Shown: one piece after another, positions 1-10,851 of the stretch
How the letters are laid out: each line of letters starts with the position of its first letter
Numbering within the stretch: the first letter of the stretch is position 1
Notes under the pieces: model-generated
Database searches by the model: none
Seen by the model: the letters and a program-made list of their open reading frames with translations, nothing else
What the model was told of the DNA's origin: nothing
Assembly: GCA_963853835.1 (NCBI GenBank)
Contig: OY970830.1
Location: 34,123,966 to 34,187,965 of the forward strand
DNA length: 64,000 bases
Source of the DNA: Calendula officinalis
Lineage: Eukaryota > Streptophyta > Magnoliopsida > Asterales > Asteraceae
Direction of reading: 5' to 3'
Made by a program: the position numbers and the translations under genes

Positions 1-1690
1 AAATTCTTTAATTTGAGCATTTAGAGATTTAAATTGTTTTTCATTGTCATCAAACTCTTGTTGTTTACGTGTCATACTGTTTTTGTTAATTTGATAATCA
101 TCCCATACTTTAGTGTAAAGTTTGTAATTATGATCATATTTATCTTTGAACTCTGATACTTGCTTTTGTAACTTCAGATTTTCTTGTTTGAAAACTGTAT
201 TTTGTTGAATATAATGAACAAGTTTATCACCCATATGGGCATTTTGTTCATTTTGTTTTTCCAAAATGTTTAAGCGATCTTGAAGATGATTATTTAAATT
301 TTGTGCATTTAAAAGGTTTTGTTTTAAAGAATCAACTTCAGAAATCTGATTTTGAACAAAACAAGTATCATGATTAGTGGAATTATTTTCATTAGAGGAA
401 AGAGAAGTGTGTACCTTGTCATCCTCGCCATCGGTCTCATTAAGTCTGTCAGCAACTTCAACATTTTCTCTTGCCATAAAGCAAAGGTTGGCAGGATGTT
501 CTTCATCTTCTGGATCCGACTCCTCCATCCATTGAAGGTCTTCTGCTAACAACACTTTTATTGCTTCGATTTGGTTGGCCATTAGCATCTTCCGTTTAAA
601 GAACTCAGAATCACGGACTTTGGGCTTCTTGCAATCACGTGAATAGTGTCCAGCAATTCCACAATTGTAACATTTTTTCTGTGGATCCAACGGTATGAGC
701 TTTGGCTTTTCAGTTGGATGTGTTGTAGATGAAGTAGGTGGAGAAAATTTAAAGTTGGATGAGTATCTTTGGTTGTTGTTTGTTGGTTTTGAGTAGTACT
801 TCTTCTGATAGTTTGAGATTAGGGGCATTGCATGAAGTACATCCTCAAGATCTTTTTCCATATCATCAGTTGGTGAGAATGTAGACGGTTCTACATTTTC
901 TGACATTTTAGGATATGTAGGATACTGATGATGTTGCTTGGTGAGGAATGAAAGAGTATATGCAGTCTCTTGGCGGTTTTGAGCTGTCTCTTGTCGGTTT
1001 TTAGCTAGGTTTTTGACCATTGGCTCGTTTTGCTGCAAATATTCAAAAACTTCACGAATATCAATCAGACTGAGATCTTTGTGTTGCATGGCACTATTCC
1101 CAACATTTCCCACTTAGGAAGAAGACTGTTGATGAATTTGATATTAATCTCCAAATTTTCTTTTCGCAGGTAGTTTTTGCGGAGATCATTCAACAAAGTA
1201 CAGTAACGGTGATAAGTGCTTTCCAAGTCTTCTCCGATTGTTGCTTTGAATGATTGATAAGTATTTAAGGCAGAAACCATTTTAGCTTTGTTTCCTAAAC
1301 TGTGCCCTCCATTTGTTTTCTGATTTCATCCCAAAGTTCTTTACCCGTTTCAAGGCTATCCAAACTGTTACAGATTTCATTTGGTAGACCTTGAAGCATA
1401 AATGAATACGCTTGGACATTGGCTTTGGCACGTCGTTTTTGTTGAGCAGTATACTCATCGGGAGGAACTAGACGTTTACCACCAATAAGTGGAGGAGAAG
1501 CAGTTGGATCAGCAATCACATCATCATAAAATACTGCTTCCCCATTATTGAGTGAGTCAATAATTTCTTTATGTAACTCCTGATTCTTAATAAAGTGGAG
1601 AAATCGTTTCTTCCACTGAGCATATTCTCCTCTATACAAAACCGGTGGTTTTAGATCAGATCCGATTGTGAGTGCATCTTTAGAAGTCAT
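1..1690 (-). pseudogene. Element A gag (Ty1/copia, Sirevirus-like), broken and cut by window edge
   Basis: This is a retrotransposon capsid polyprotein read on the minus strand from the ATG at 1690. It starts MTSKDALTIGSD, nearly the same as element C gag. A UBN2-type capsid region comes first. A CCHC zinc knuckle (CYNCGIAGHYSRDC) lies near 630-675 and is followed by a coiled-coil-rich extension running off position 1. Two single-base deletions break the frame: one near 1302, just after KQMEGT, and one near 1105, after the PKWEM motif. It therefore cannot make full-length Gag. Protease, integrase and RT would lie left of the window. The family assignment rests on similarity to the C gag seen here and on the known gag organisation of copia elements. 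Confidence 0.85.
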
Positions 1691-2664
1691 TTTAAAATGA
1701 TTGAAATTTGTACGAATATCGTTCACGTGTTGAGAAATTGAGGGTTGTATGAGTGAAGTTTAAATCTTCAAGATGATTAGTGATACCCGAATAGCACTTT
1801 TGGGAGAAAATTCAAAATCTCCAAAATGATCAACTGATTTTTCCAGATGGTTAAATACACTTTAAATGTTGCCTAGATTTTCGAATTGGTCTAAAACGAT
1901 AAACGGATCTTGGGTTGGGCCGAGAAGTGTGTTCGGGCCGAACACTTTGAGCCGGAGTTCGAGTCGAAGTCTTTAAACAAGCCGAACTCTTTGATATTGA
2001 AATAGCCGAACTCTTAGCCAAAGTCTAAACTAGCCGAACACCTTGTCGAACTCAGTAGCCGAACACTGAGCCGAAGCCGAGAACTTGTTAGGGCCGAACA
2101 CTGAGCCGAGCCGAAAACTTGTTCGGGCCGAACACTGAGCCGAGCCGAAAACTTGTTCGGGCCGAACACTTTCAAGCCGAACACTGAGCCGATGACAGTG
2201 TTGTTCTCGGGCCGAAGTTGTTCTTGAGCTGTTCGTGTTCGCAGCTTCAAAAACTTCGTGTTCGCAGCTTCAAAAACTCACCATTTTAATCCAATCTCGC
2301 TCAATACTTGACCAAATTCAATGATTCCAATCCCTATCTGCTCGAAAATGCATTCCTAACACTCGAATCCAATAATATTCTTCAATCCATAACACTACAG
2401 CTCGAATTCTTTGATTTTCAGAGACTTTTAACTTTTCAACTTTTTCACTAAAATCACTTAATCATGATTAATTGTTGATGGAATTGATCGAAATTTGATT
2501 CTATTATTCTTAGAATCACTGGAGACACATGAATCTTCAATCAAAACATCAATTCTGAACAAAATTTTCGCCAATTAATTTTCACAGCTCATAACAAACT
2601 TTTTCAACAAAATCTCAAATCTGGATCAAATCATCATGAATTTGGATCTGTTCCTTGAAGGATT
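1691..2664 (-). other. Element A 5' leader with palindrome array
   Basis: This is the untranslated leader between PBS and gag of element A. From about 1918 to 2225 it holds many copies of GTTCGGGCCGAAC-type motifs, an odd palindrome (TTCGG-N-CCGAA), at irregular spacing. Similar arrays lie in the leaders of elements B and C. A minus-strand reading frame of 78 codons at 2014-2250 is only the translation of this repeat. Confidence 0.7.
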
Positions 2665-2678
2665 GAGCTCTGATACCA
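2665..2678 (-). other. Element A primer binding site
   Basis: The plus strand reads gagctctgatacca. Its complement is TGGTATCAGAGCTC, the usual initiator-methionine tRNA-complementary PBS of plant copia elements. It lies 2 bp from the LTR start at 2681. Confidence 0.8.
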
Positions 2679-2680
2679 AT

Positions 2681-2756
2681 TGAGAGAGCTAATGCAATCG
2701 AAATCAAGCTAATTCATGATGATTTGTGAAGAAATGAAGATCAAAGTGTGTGTTTT
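2681..2756 (-). repeat. Element A 5' LTR, piece 1 of 3
   Basis: This is the PBS-proximal end of the A LTR (plus strand starts TGAGAGAGCT). Element B interrupts it at 2757; the last five bases, GTTTT (2752-2756), are the B target-site duplication and recur at 9673-9677. The LTR continues at 9678 and then 23335. Confidence 0.8.
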
Positions 2757-3027
2757 TGTAAGACCTAATGAGACTATAATCAAGCTAATCCATGAAGATT
2801 CAAGTGAGAAATAGAAGATTTGAGTGAGTCTGTGTTCTTGGTGTAAGTGTGTGAAGTTGAGAGAGAATGAGATGAATGAAACTTTCCCTAAAAATGTATT
2901 CAGTAATTGTGTGGAAAGCTTGACTTGAAAGTCAAAGATACAACCTTATATACTCCTACCACTTAACAAAGGACAAGTTAACTAACGGACTTTAAAGATC
3001 AAAACTATTACAAAACTAGTCCTAACA
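2757..3027 (-). repeat. Element B 3' LTR
   Basis: The LTR is 271 bp. In element sense it starts TGTTAGGACTAG and ends in CA. It matches 9402-9672 except for about three substitutions. The adjoining purine tract at 3028-3041 marks it as the 3' copy. Confidence 0.92.
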
Positions 3028-3041
3028 ATCTCCCCCTTTTT
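3028..3041 (-). other. Element B polypurine tract
   Basis: The element-sense sequence AAAAAGGGGGAGAT abuts the 3' LTR. This is the expected primer site for plus-strand synthesis. Confidence 0.85.
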
Positions 3042-4184
3042 GATCTTTAACACGTCATCCCAGTCTTCAAACTTCAGATTCTTCTCATTATCTGTCTTTG
3101 GCAAGAAAATGTTTTTCTGAATTTCAAGATTAAAACATTTCAGAAATCTGGAAGTTTAAGATACTCAAAGTGGATATGTTTTTCGTTGATAGTGTTTGAG
3201 TGAGGAAATCCTATAACTGATTTACTAAAGATTTGAAAATTTTAGGAAAGAGAATATCAGTTAAGTAAGGATTTGACTGGGTTTTCAGATAATGGAGAGG
3301 TTGTTTTTTGGATTTTGTGGTAGAGGAGGATAAGGATATAATGATAGTGTTTTTGAATGATTTGTCAGTTAAAGTTTTGGATGTGTATGTATGATTGTTT
3401 AGTATGTATGGAAAAATGATATGTAGATTTAGGATTTGGGTGAATGTGGATAATTTGTATTTGATATGGAACAAAAGGTTTGTACAGTTAAGCTTTTGTA
3501 CGGATAATGAATGTTATGGAATTTTGGAAAGAATGGTTTAAACGGTTAAGCTTTTGAATGTATGTGATCGTTACGGAATTTGAAAAGAAAAATTTAAACG
3601 GTTAAGATTCGGATGGAAATGGATGTGGATTTGTGGTTTGGATAGAAAGATTTATTCGATTAAGTTTCTGGTTGAAATGGTTGAGTTTTTTAATGTAATG
3701 GTTGAGATTTTTGAGAGAGTTTTCTGTAGATATGTCGATTTCTTCTTCTTCTTCACTTGTCTTTCTTTTTCAAACATTGTTTATCCCTTTCTCTTCCTCT
3801 GAATTTCTTGATATATACTATATCTGATTTTGCCGATAATTTGAGTGCATTAGACATGAATTTTCTTCGTTGATGAGATGTTTGTGGTTCTTCTTAAAGT
3901 TGTACATTTCTTGCTTATTTATTTCTTGCTCATTTCTCCCCCTCATGAGGATCATGAAAAGTAGCCTCATGTTAAAGATGAATAAATGCGTTGAGAAAAC
4001 GGAGAGAGGAAATTGGATGTCTTTGTAATACAAGAGCCAAGATAGGATAGTTGTACGGTCAATTTCGGAATCGAGAACCAGTAACATGTAGTACTCATGA
4101 AGTATCCAGCTAAAATTGATTTTCCAGAATCTTTGAGAAAAATATTTGAAAAATAGAGAATAACAGTGTCAAGAATCACCGGAA
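3042..4184 (-). other. Element B 3' noncoding region, no gene seen
   Basis: This is AT-rich sequence between the 3' PPT and the hairpin repeats. Blocks near 3470-3670 repeat a short theme (variants of aacggttaag with a following ggaatttt). One extra PPT-like tract (tctccccctc on the plus strand) lies at 3934-3943. I see no coding capacity; the short open frames have no recognisable content. Confidence 0.6.
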
Positions 4185-5375
4185 GTCATAAACAGATGCA
4201 ATCTTTACTGAAGAACTTCAGGAAAGAGATCAACGAATTTGACAGACAGGATGATTGAAGACATTGTTAAGCAAAGATTTGAGGTTTAAAAGAAATCAAT
4301 TTGAAGTGGATCAAAGATCAGTGCACAAAAACGATTTTGTGTGTGAGAGCATATGAATAATTCAGAATTTAATCTGAAGAATTTGGAGAAAACGTAAAAT
4401 ACATTCTCCACAGATATATGTTTGTAAAAATTGTTTGAAAAGTGGTAAGAATAATCAATCCAAGAAATTGTTATAAACAGATGCAATCAGTACTAATCGA
4501 AATTAGTAAAGAGATCGACGAATTTAACAACAGCTTGTGTTGAGTGTTACAAACAGATATTTGAAAATTTTAAAAATTGTGCAAAATCAGAAAAATGATT
4601 TGAAAAATTATGTCAGCAACGCAAGAGAAAAAAGTTGGTCATAAACAGATGCAATCTTTACTAATGAGATTAGTAAAGAGATCGACGAATTTGACCAAAA
4701 TTTATATCTTATGTTGTGAACACATCATTGTGAGCACAAAGTATGAGTAAAAATTTGTGAGGAAGATACAGATGTTGAGCATAGAATGTCAACTTTGTAT
4801 GAGAAAGTGAGGTCAATAACGCAAGAGAAAAGAGTTTGACATAAACAGATGCAATCTTTACTAATTAGATTAGTAAAGAGATCGACGAATTTGTCAAAAA
4901 CTTATATCCTACGTAACTAACACATGAGTTGAGTAAAAAAAAATGTAACAGTTAAGATTGAGTTGTGCTAAGGTTGTAGCAACAACGAAACTCAAAATGT
5001 TGAAGTTTGTAGAAAAATTTGAGTTTCACAAGAATATGAAAAATCAGAATGTGATGTCAACAATGCAAGAGACAAAAATGTGTCATAAACAGATGCAATC
5101 TTTACTAATGAAAGTAGTAAAGAGATCGACGAATTAGACAACAGTTTGTATCCTACATTGGTAACATATGAGTTTAAGTAAAAAATTTGAATATAGTGTG
5201 AAGTTGTGCCAACGGTATGACAACAACGAAACTCAAATAGGTTTTGAAAGATATTGAGTTTAAGTTTGAAAACAAAACTGAGGAGATGATGTCATCAACG
5301 CAAGAGACAAAAGTATGTCATATACAGATGCAATCAATACTAATCGAAACAAGTAGAGAGATCGACGAATTTGAC
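4185..5375 (-). repeat. Element B array of six stem-loop repeats
   Basis: Six diverged copies of a block of about 55 bp start near 4185, 4471, 4638, 4837, 5082 and 5317, spaced roughly 170-290 bp. Each runs (plus strand) cataaacagatgcaatc, then ctttactaat, a 3-nt loop, attagtaaag, and gatcgacgaat. The best copies (third and fourth) form a perfect 11-bp stem. Flanking text (caacgcaagaga, cgaaactcaa) repeats as well, so the larger unit is an imperfect tandem repeat. A single related copy lies in element C at 20865-20915. Confidence 0.85.
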
Positions 5376-5524
5376 AAAAATTTGTATCCTACGTAGACAA
5401 CATATAAGTGAGGAAAGCATTTTTGAACTAAAATAATGAAACTCAATTGAACAAATTTTGAAAATATTGAGATTGAGTTTCTGAAAGATTTGAATAATGA
5501 ATAAAAATGTGTTAACAATGAACA

Positions 5525-5655
5525 TGCTCCCCCTTTATCGATGAAGGTTCATAAAAATGCTCCCCCTTGACCAATGAATGTCAATTTTCTCCCCCTTAAC
5601 AAGTGAATATTGAATTTCCCCCCCTCAACCAATTAAGAGCTATTTGCTCCCCCTC
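5525..5655 (-). repeat. Element B cluster of five PPT-like tracts
   Basis: On the plus strand, ctccccct-type runs occur at about 5526, 5559, 5589, 5617 and 5646, separated by short related spacers (ccaatgaa). In element sense these are AGGGGGAG purine tracts just downstream of gag. Multiple PPT-like copies in this position are known for Sireviruses. Element C has three at the same relative place. Confidence 0.75.
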
Positions 5656-5767
5656 AACCAATGAAATAATTGAGAAACGGGTTTCAAGCTGAGTTACTTG
5701 AAAGCCATCATTTTGAAACGCGAGTTATACACTGAGGCGTGTATAAGTCATCTTCCTGCAAAACAAA

Positions 5768-7941
5768 TCAAACAACTTTTGGTACCCATTTGTGTTTGGG
5801 TCCGACAATGTTAGCGTGGGAATGAAACCACCGATAAGTTGTATCGATTTGATTTAAAGAATGAGAGTTCCAAGAAAAACTGAAACTTAATGTTTCACTT
5901 TCAAATAATTTCCAGGGAATTATTTGAGATGTTGGAGTTTTGGGAACCCATTTTGCTTTTAAGATTGAGGATGTTTTGTAAACATAATCAGGAGATGTTT
6001 TTGGCACTTGTGTAAAAGTCATATTAGGTGCCAATGAAAGTAAATCATTTCTTGAGTATTTTAACGATTTAGTTTTGGAAAAGATTTTCTTTGAAGCACT
6101 CGAATGTTTCAACACGGTTGATGGTGTAGGTTTATTCACTTGAGAATGCTTAAGTCTATAAGAGGAACCTAATTTATTTGGAGTTTTAGGTGCGGAATTT
6201 CCTCTAATAACTTGTTTAAGAGCATTCAGTTTCTTATCAGAGTGTGGCGGGACCGTGGATCTCCTAGGCTTAGGCTTGGTAGAGGATCTGACTTGTGATT
6301 TCGGTTTAGGTGTAGAATTTCCTCTATGAACCTCAGTTTGCTTGATTTTATAAAAATCACGATATGCCATGACAGGAGAGAACATTCTTGAGTTTTTATA
6401 TTTATTTGTTGCAGGTAAAGGAGAATCTAAATTCATAGATGCACTAGGCTTCTTGAGTTTATGAAGATACGACGATTTAGATTCTAAATTTTGAATTTTT
6501 GCTTGCAACTTTAGTTTCTCTTTATCATAAGATTTATGTGTTTCATCAATTTTATTTTCTAATTCATGAATTTTTGTTTGTAGAAATGATTTTTCTTTGT
6601 CAAACGCCTTATGTGTTTCATCTATTTCAGTTTTCAATTGACAAATTTTCTTTTCAAGAATTAGATTTGGTACATAAATCTTTGGTGTTACTTTTTGTTG
6701 AAGAACGACATTTCCTTTAATTTCAAATTCTTCTGGTTTTATAATAGGAAAATAATCATCATTTTCAAATTGAGCCTTTTTAGTTTCATATGTTTTATTT
6801 AATTCAGTGTAATTGAAACTAATTTGAGCATTCTCCTTTTTAGCTCTGTTGAAGGTCTCAATTTCTTCTTCCTCGTCAGTCATCCGAATGAAACGCTGCG
6901 AGATTCCATTGAGTAGATATCCTGAATCATATAATGTAGGAGCCATTTTGCACGCGGTCTTAAGATATTCAGGATTGTCAGCTCCTAGCCCTTCTCGAGA
7001 GTTGAAATATTTGAAATCTTTAGGCTTGTTAAGATGAATGGTTTGATCAGTGTGTCCTCGTTTAACAATCAATTCCTCAAGATGTTTGATATGTGAATTC
7101 AATTTAATTGTGTCATGCTTGAGTGTGTTTATGATATTTTGTTTGTTTAGCATTTCATTTGATGAAATAATGTTTTGTTCATAAAGATTTTCGGTTAATT
7201 CTTTGATTTGTGAATTTAATGATTTAATCTTAACATCATTATCATATTTGACATTCAATTCTGATACTTGATTTTGTAACTCCAGATTCTCACGTTTGAC
7301 ATTTTTAATTTGTTTAATCTGTTGAACAAGTTGTTCATTTTCATTTTGCAAATTATTTAAACGTTCTTGAAATTGATTATTTAAATCTTTTTCATCTAAA
7401 ATGTTTTGTTTTAAAGAATCAATTTCAGAAATCTGAGTTGTAACAAAACAAGTATCAGGACCAATAGAGTATCAGAATTTGAAAAGAGGGAACTGATTAC
7501 CTCAAGTTCTTTGTTGGCCTCTTCATTAAATCGATCAGTAACCTCCATATGATTTTCATCCTTAGGATCTGAATCTTCCATCCATTTACTATCTTCAACT
7601 AAGAACACTTTTTCATACTCAATTTGTTTAGCCCTCGACATTTTACGTTTATAATACTCAGAATCTCGAACGATTAATTTCTTTGTAGCATCCAAAGGTG
7701 TGACGATTGGCTTTTTAGTTGAGATTGTAGCAGATATATCAGGCTTAATGTCGAATGAAGATCTCAGATTATGGTTTGTAGGTTTTGAATTATATTTCTT
7801 CTCATAGTCTGAAATTTTTGCCATAACTCGTAGTACGTCTTGACGTTCTTTATCCAAATCTTCATTGATAGCTGGTGTAGGTTTTTCCATTTGTTTATAA
7901 TATTCGGCAGCTTTTCTCGCATTTGCAAGGTCTGGATCCAT
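5768..7941 (-). pseudogene. Element B truncated gag-like coding region
   Basis: Minus-strand frames 7941-7411 and 7351-5768 are two parts of one gag C-terminal region, separated by a frameshift near 7460. The product would start MDPDLANARK and would lack both the UBN2 capsid domain and the CCHC knuckle; the join at DATKKLIVRDSEYY skips where C gag has its knuckle. What remains is coiled coil, then a block starting GHTDQTI (about 7060-6500) that aligns well with C gag 12940-13430, then a basic Ser/Pro-rich tail ending HKWVPKVV. The WVPK motif normally marks the gag-protease boundary, and the element passes straight from there to noncoding DNA. No pol domain follows. Confidence 0.75.
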
Positions 7942-9387
7942 ATTTTTGCGATTATTAGGATTTTTGGTAAAAGTGCTTGTGTTCTTAAAATGTGAAAATT
8001 TTCTTTTAAAACCTTTTTTTTTTAAAATATATAAACGTTGAAAATTTTGGTAGAAATTGTTTTAAGTGGTTTAATTTTTTTTTTTTTTAAAAAGTTTGAA
8101 AAATGAAATTGGTTAAAAAGACCGAATTTTGGAAAAAAAAAATGGGCTTAATTGTATTTGACTTATTGTACTAAATCTGGGCTCAACAAAATGACGTCAA
8201 TATTATTTTGATGTAGGCTAAATATAAATCTGTTTTGTGCTTGTACTAAATTTGGGCCAAATACAACTTTGGGCCTGAGCAGTCTAGGAGACGCAGACTT
8301 AAGGAAGCACAAGATTTCGACGGTGTTTACGATCTTGATCAATTGATACTCCAATCCAGCTTTACAATACCCCAAATTACAAGTTTACGATACTGATTGA
8401 AGTTTTACGGTTCTGATTGAGTGAAAACAGATTTACGATCCTTCAAATTTTACGATACTAGATTACGCTACTGGATTGTTGTTTTACGATCTTGATATAC
8501 GATTGAAATTTTACGGTCACAGAATTGATTCTTGATTCTTGATTCTTGATTTACAATAGAAGAATTTTGAAGAACTTTGAAGAATTTTGTTGCCGAACCG
8601 TGTAGCCGAACTGTGTAGATCGAAAATTGATTGGAAATTGAATTCGAATTTGTTGTTCGATTTCTGATTGAATTGATGTTGGATTTGAACCGAATTTGCA
8701 GATTTAGATGCTGAACTATGTTCTGATTGAAGCCGAACTTTTGAAGACTGCCGAACTATGGTGAAAGCCGAACTACAACAAAATCAGTGTAAAAGGGGCC
8801 GAACTTGTGAGAAGTTCGATATGGGCCGAGCTTCTATTTTTCACTTCGGGCCGAAGTTATTGGGCCGAACTTCTCAGTTCGGGCCGAACTTCTCAGTTCG
8901 GGCCGAACTTGAGTTTGGGCCGAAGTTCTTAACAGGCTGAACTTGTTCTTGGTGATTTGAAGCCGAAGTATGTAGCGTACGAACACAGCTCGAACATCAT
9001 CATTTCAATCTGATTTTGCTTAATTCTTCACCGAATTCAGTGATTCTTTTTGCTAGATGTTCGAAATCCAATTGCTAACACTTTGATCCGATCAATTTCT
9101 TCAATCCATAACACAAAAGCTTCGATTCTTCGATTTACAGTAATTTTTTCACTTTTTCACTTTTTCTCTAAAATCATCAAATCTCGATCGATTGTTGACG
9201 GAATTGATCTGAATTTGATTCTATTATGCTTAGAAACACTGGAGAAACACTAATCCATGATCAAATCTTTGATTTGAACAAAAAGTTTACAACATTAAAT
9301 TTCTCATTGACGAACAAACTTTTCTTCACTTTTTCTCAGATCTTGATCATTTTAGCTCGATTTTGGATCTTCTCGCACAGAGATTTT
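7942..9387 (-). other. Element B 5' leader
   Basis: This is leader between the PBS and the gag remnant. About 8594-8945 holds copies of the TTCGG-N-CCGAA palindrome (for example ttcgggccgaacttctcag twice in a row near 8877-8914). The region 8340-8560 repeats tttacga-type words. No gene is seen. Confidence 0.65.
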
Positions 9388-9399
9388 GCTCTGATACCA
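9388..9399 (-). other. Element B primer binding site
   Basis: The complement of gctctgatacca is TGGTATCAGAGC, 2 bp from the LTR edge at 9402. Confidence 0.85.
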
Positions 9400-9401
9400 C
9401 T

Positions 9402-9672
9402 TGTAAGACGTAATGAGACTATAATCAAGCTAATCCATGAAGATTCAAGTGAGAAATAGAAGATTTGAGTGAGTGTGTGTTCTTGGTGTAAGTGTGTGAA
9501 GTTGAGAGAGAATGAGATGAATGAAACTTTCCCTAAAAATGTATTCAGTAATTGTGTGGAAAGCTTGACTTGAAAGTCAAAGATACAACCTTATATACTC
9601 CTACCACTTAACAAAGGACAAGTTAACTAACGAACTTTAAAGATCAAAACTATTACAAAACTAGTCCTAACA
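9402..9672 (-). repeat. Element B 5' LTR
   Basis: This is the 271-bp partner of 2757-3027. The outer end (ctaaca on the plus strand) is followed directly by the TSD GTTTT at 9673-9677. Confidence 0.92.
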
Positions 9673-9677
9673 GTTTT

Positions 9678-9722
9678 AGTGTGTGTTCTTGAGAGAGAAT
9701 GAAGATGGAGGGAAGAGCTTTC
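9678..9722 (-). repeat. Element A 5' LTR, piece 2 of 3
   Basis: This is 45 bp of A LTR between insertions B and C. Its last five bases, CTTTC (9718-9722), are the target duplication of C and recur at 23330-23334. Confidence 0.75.
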
Positions 9723-10027
9723 TGTTAGGTACTATAAAGTTGTAATAGATAGTCTAGGGGGTAAAAGTGAAACATTGTATAGATGTTAAGTTTTGTTTAG
9801 GAATTAGTCCTAACTAACCAAGTTTTAAGCCATGGTATAAATACCAACATGTAAGGCTTAAAACTTTAACTTTTGCCATTAATCAAATTCTCATTTTCCA
9901 GCAATTGTTCTCTCTACCATCTCTCTAACTTTCTCTCTCTAAAACCCTAATCTCCATCATCTCTTTTCTTCCTAAAATCATCATCAACAACAAAGTATGG
10001 ATTGAATCAGTGTTATTGTGCTTTTCA
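9723..10027 (+). repeat. Element C 5' LTR
   Basis: The LTR is 305 bp, starting TGTTAGGTAC and ending CTTTTCA. A TATA-like tataaata lies at 9836-9843, with a CT-rich stretch downstream typical of a plant transcription start. It differs from the 3' LTR only near 9991 (aacaacaaag versus aacaccaaag). Confidence 0.93.
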
Positions 10028-10028
10028 A

Positions 10029-10041
10029 TTGGTATCAGAGC
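10029..10041 (+). other. Element C primer binding site
   Basis: TTGGTATCAGAGC, complementary to the initiator tRNA 3' end, one base after the LTR. Confidence 0.88.
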
Positions 10042-10483
10042 ATAATTTCATCTTGAAAACGATCCAAATCCATCAATTGGTGTTAAAATCAGAAGAATCA
10101 GTGGGTTTTTGAAGGTTTTTGAAGAAAAAGGGGTTTAAGATCAATAATCAGATTTAAGGTATTATTTCTTGTTATTATGGATTGAATAGATTCCTTTTAT
10201 TGTTATATTAAGCTTAGAATCAAGCTAGGATCGAATCTAATCCATACTGATGAAGAATTAAGGGTTTTAGGAAAAACCATTAAAGCTTCAAAAACCCTCT
10301 AAATTCAAATTTTCGAATAGATCTAGGTTGTTTTTGAGTAATATAGTTGCAATGGATTGAAGAAAATAGTATTTGGGTCAGTTTGCTATAAGAATCAGTG
10401 AATTTGGGCAAGAAACGAGCATTTTAGGATCAAATTAGTGGGTTTTCAGGGACTGCTCGTAACTGTTCTGCTCAAGAAATTGT

Positions 10484-10806
10484 TCGGCCCGAGAACAGTA
10501 ACAAGTTCGGCCCGAACTTCATCACAACTTCGGCCCGAACTTCATCACAACTTCGGCCCGAACTTCACACCACAACTTCGACCCGAATTTCTACACAACT
10601 TCGGCCCGAACTTCAACACTAACTTCGGCCCGAACTACTACCCAACTTCGGCCCGAACTTTAACCCTACTTCGGCTCGAACTTCTTTCACTACCTCGGCC
10701 CGAACTTCTTTTGAACTTCGGCCCGAACTTCTTTTGTACTTCGGCCCGAACTTCTTTTGTACCTCGGCCCGAACTTCTTTTGTACTTCGGCCCGAACTTC
10801 TTTTCC
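10484..10806 (+). repeat. Element C leader palindrome array 1
   Basis: About fourteen copies of cttcggcccgaact occur at 21-25-bp spacing just upstream of gag. The core TTCGG-C-CCGAA is an odd palindrome. The array is open in frame with gag from 10438, but 10438 is GTG, not ATG. The first ATG giving the conserved Gag N-terminus is at 10852, so I treat the array as untranslated. Confidence 0.8.
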
Positions 10807-10851
10807 ATATTTAAATATATTTTTTTCGGTCGTTCTTTCTTCCAACAAGAT

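Larger units (their letters stand above)
2757..9672 (-). mobile_element. Element B: complete non-autonomous Sirevirus-like copia element
   Basis: The unit is 6916 bp, minus strand. It has two 271-bp LTRs (2757-3027 and 9402-9672), a PBS at 9388-9399, a PPT at 3028-3041, and a perfect 5-bp TSD GTTTT at 2752-2756 and 9673-9677. By eye the LTRs differ at three positions. The only coding remnant is a gag-like ORF that lacks the UBN2 capsid domain and the zinc knuckle. There is no protease, integrase or RT. It therefore had to be mobilised in trans (inference). It is inserted in the 5' LTR of element A. Confidence 0.92.

Noticed and set aside
4185..5375. CRISPR-like array
   Set aside because: Repeats are diverged, spacing is irregular and the spacers themselves repeat; this is a plant retroelement.
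10438..10851. N-terminal extension of C gag through the palindrome array
   Set aside because: The frame is open but begins with GTG, encodes the repeat, and elements A and C share MTSKDA as the natural Gag start.
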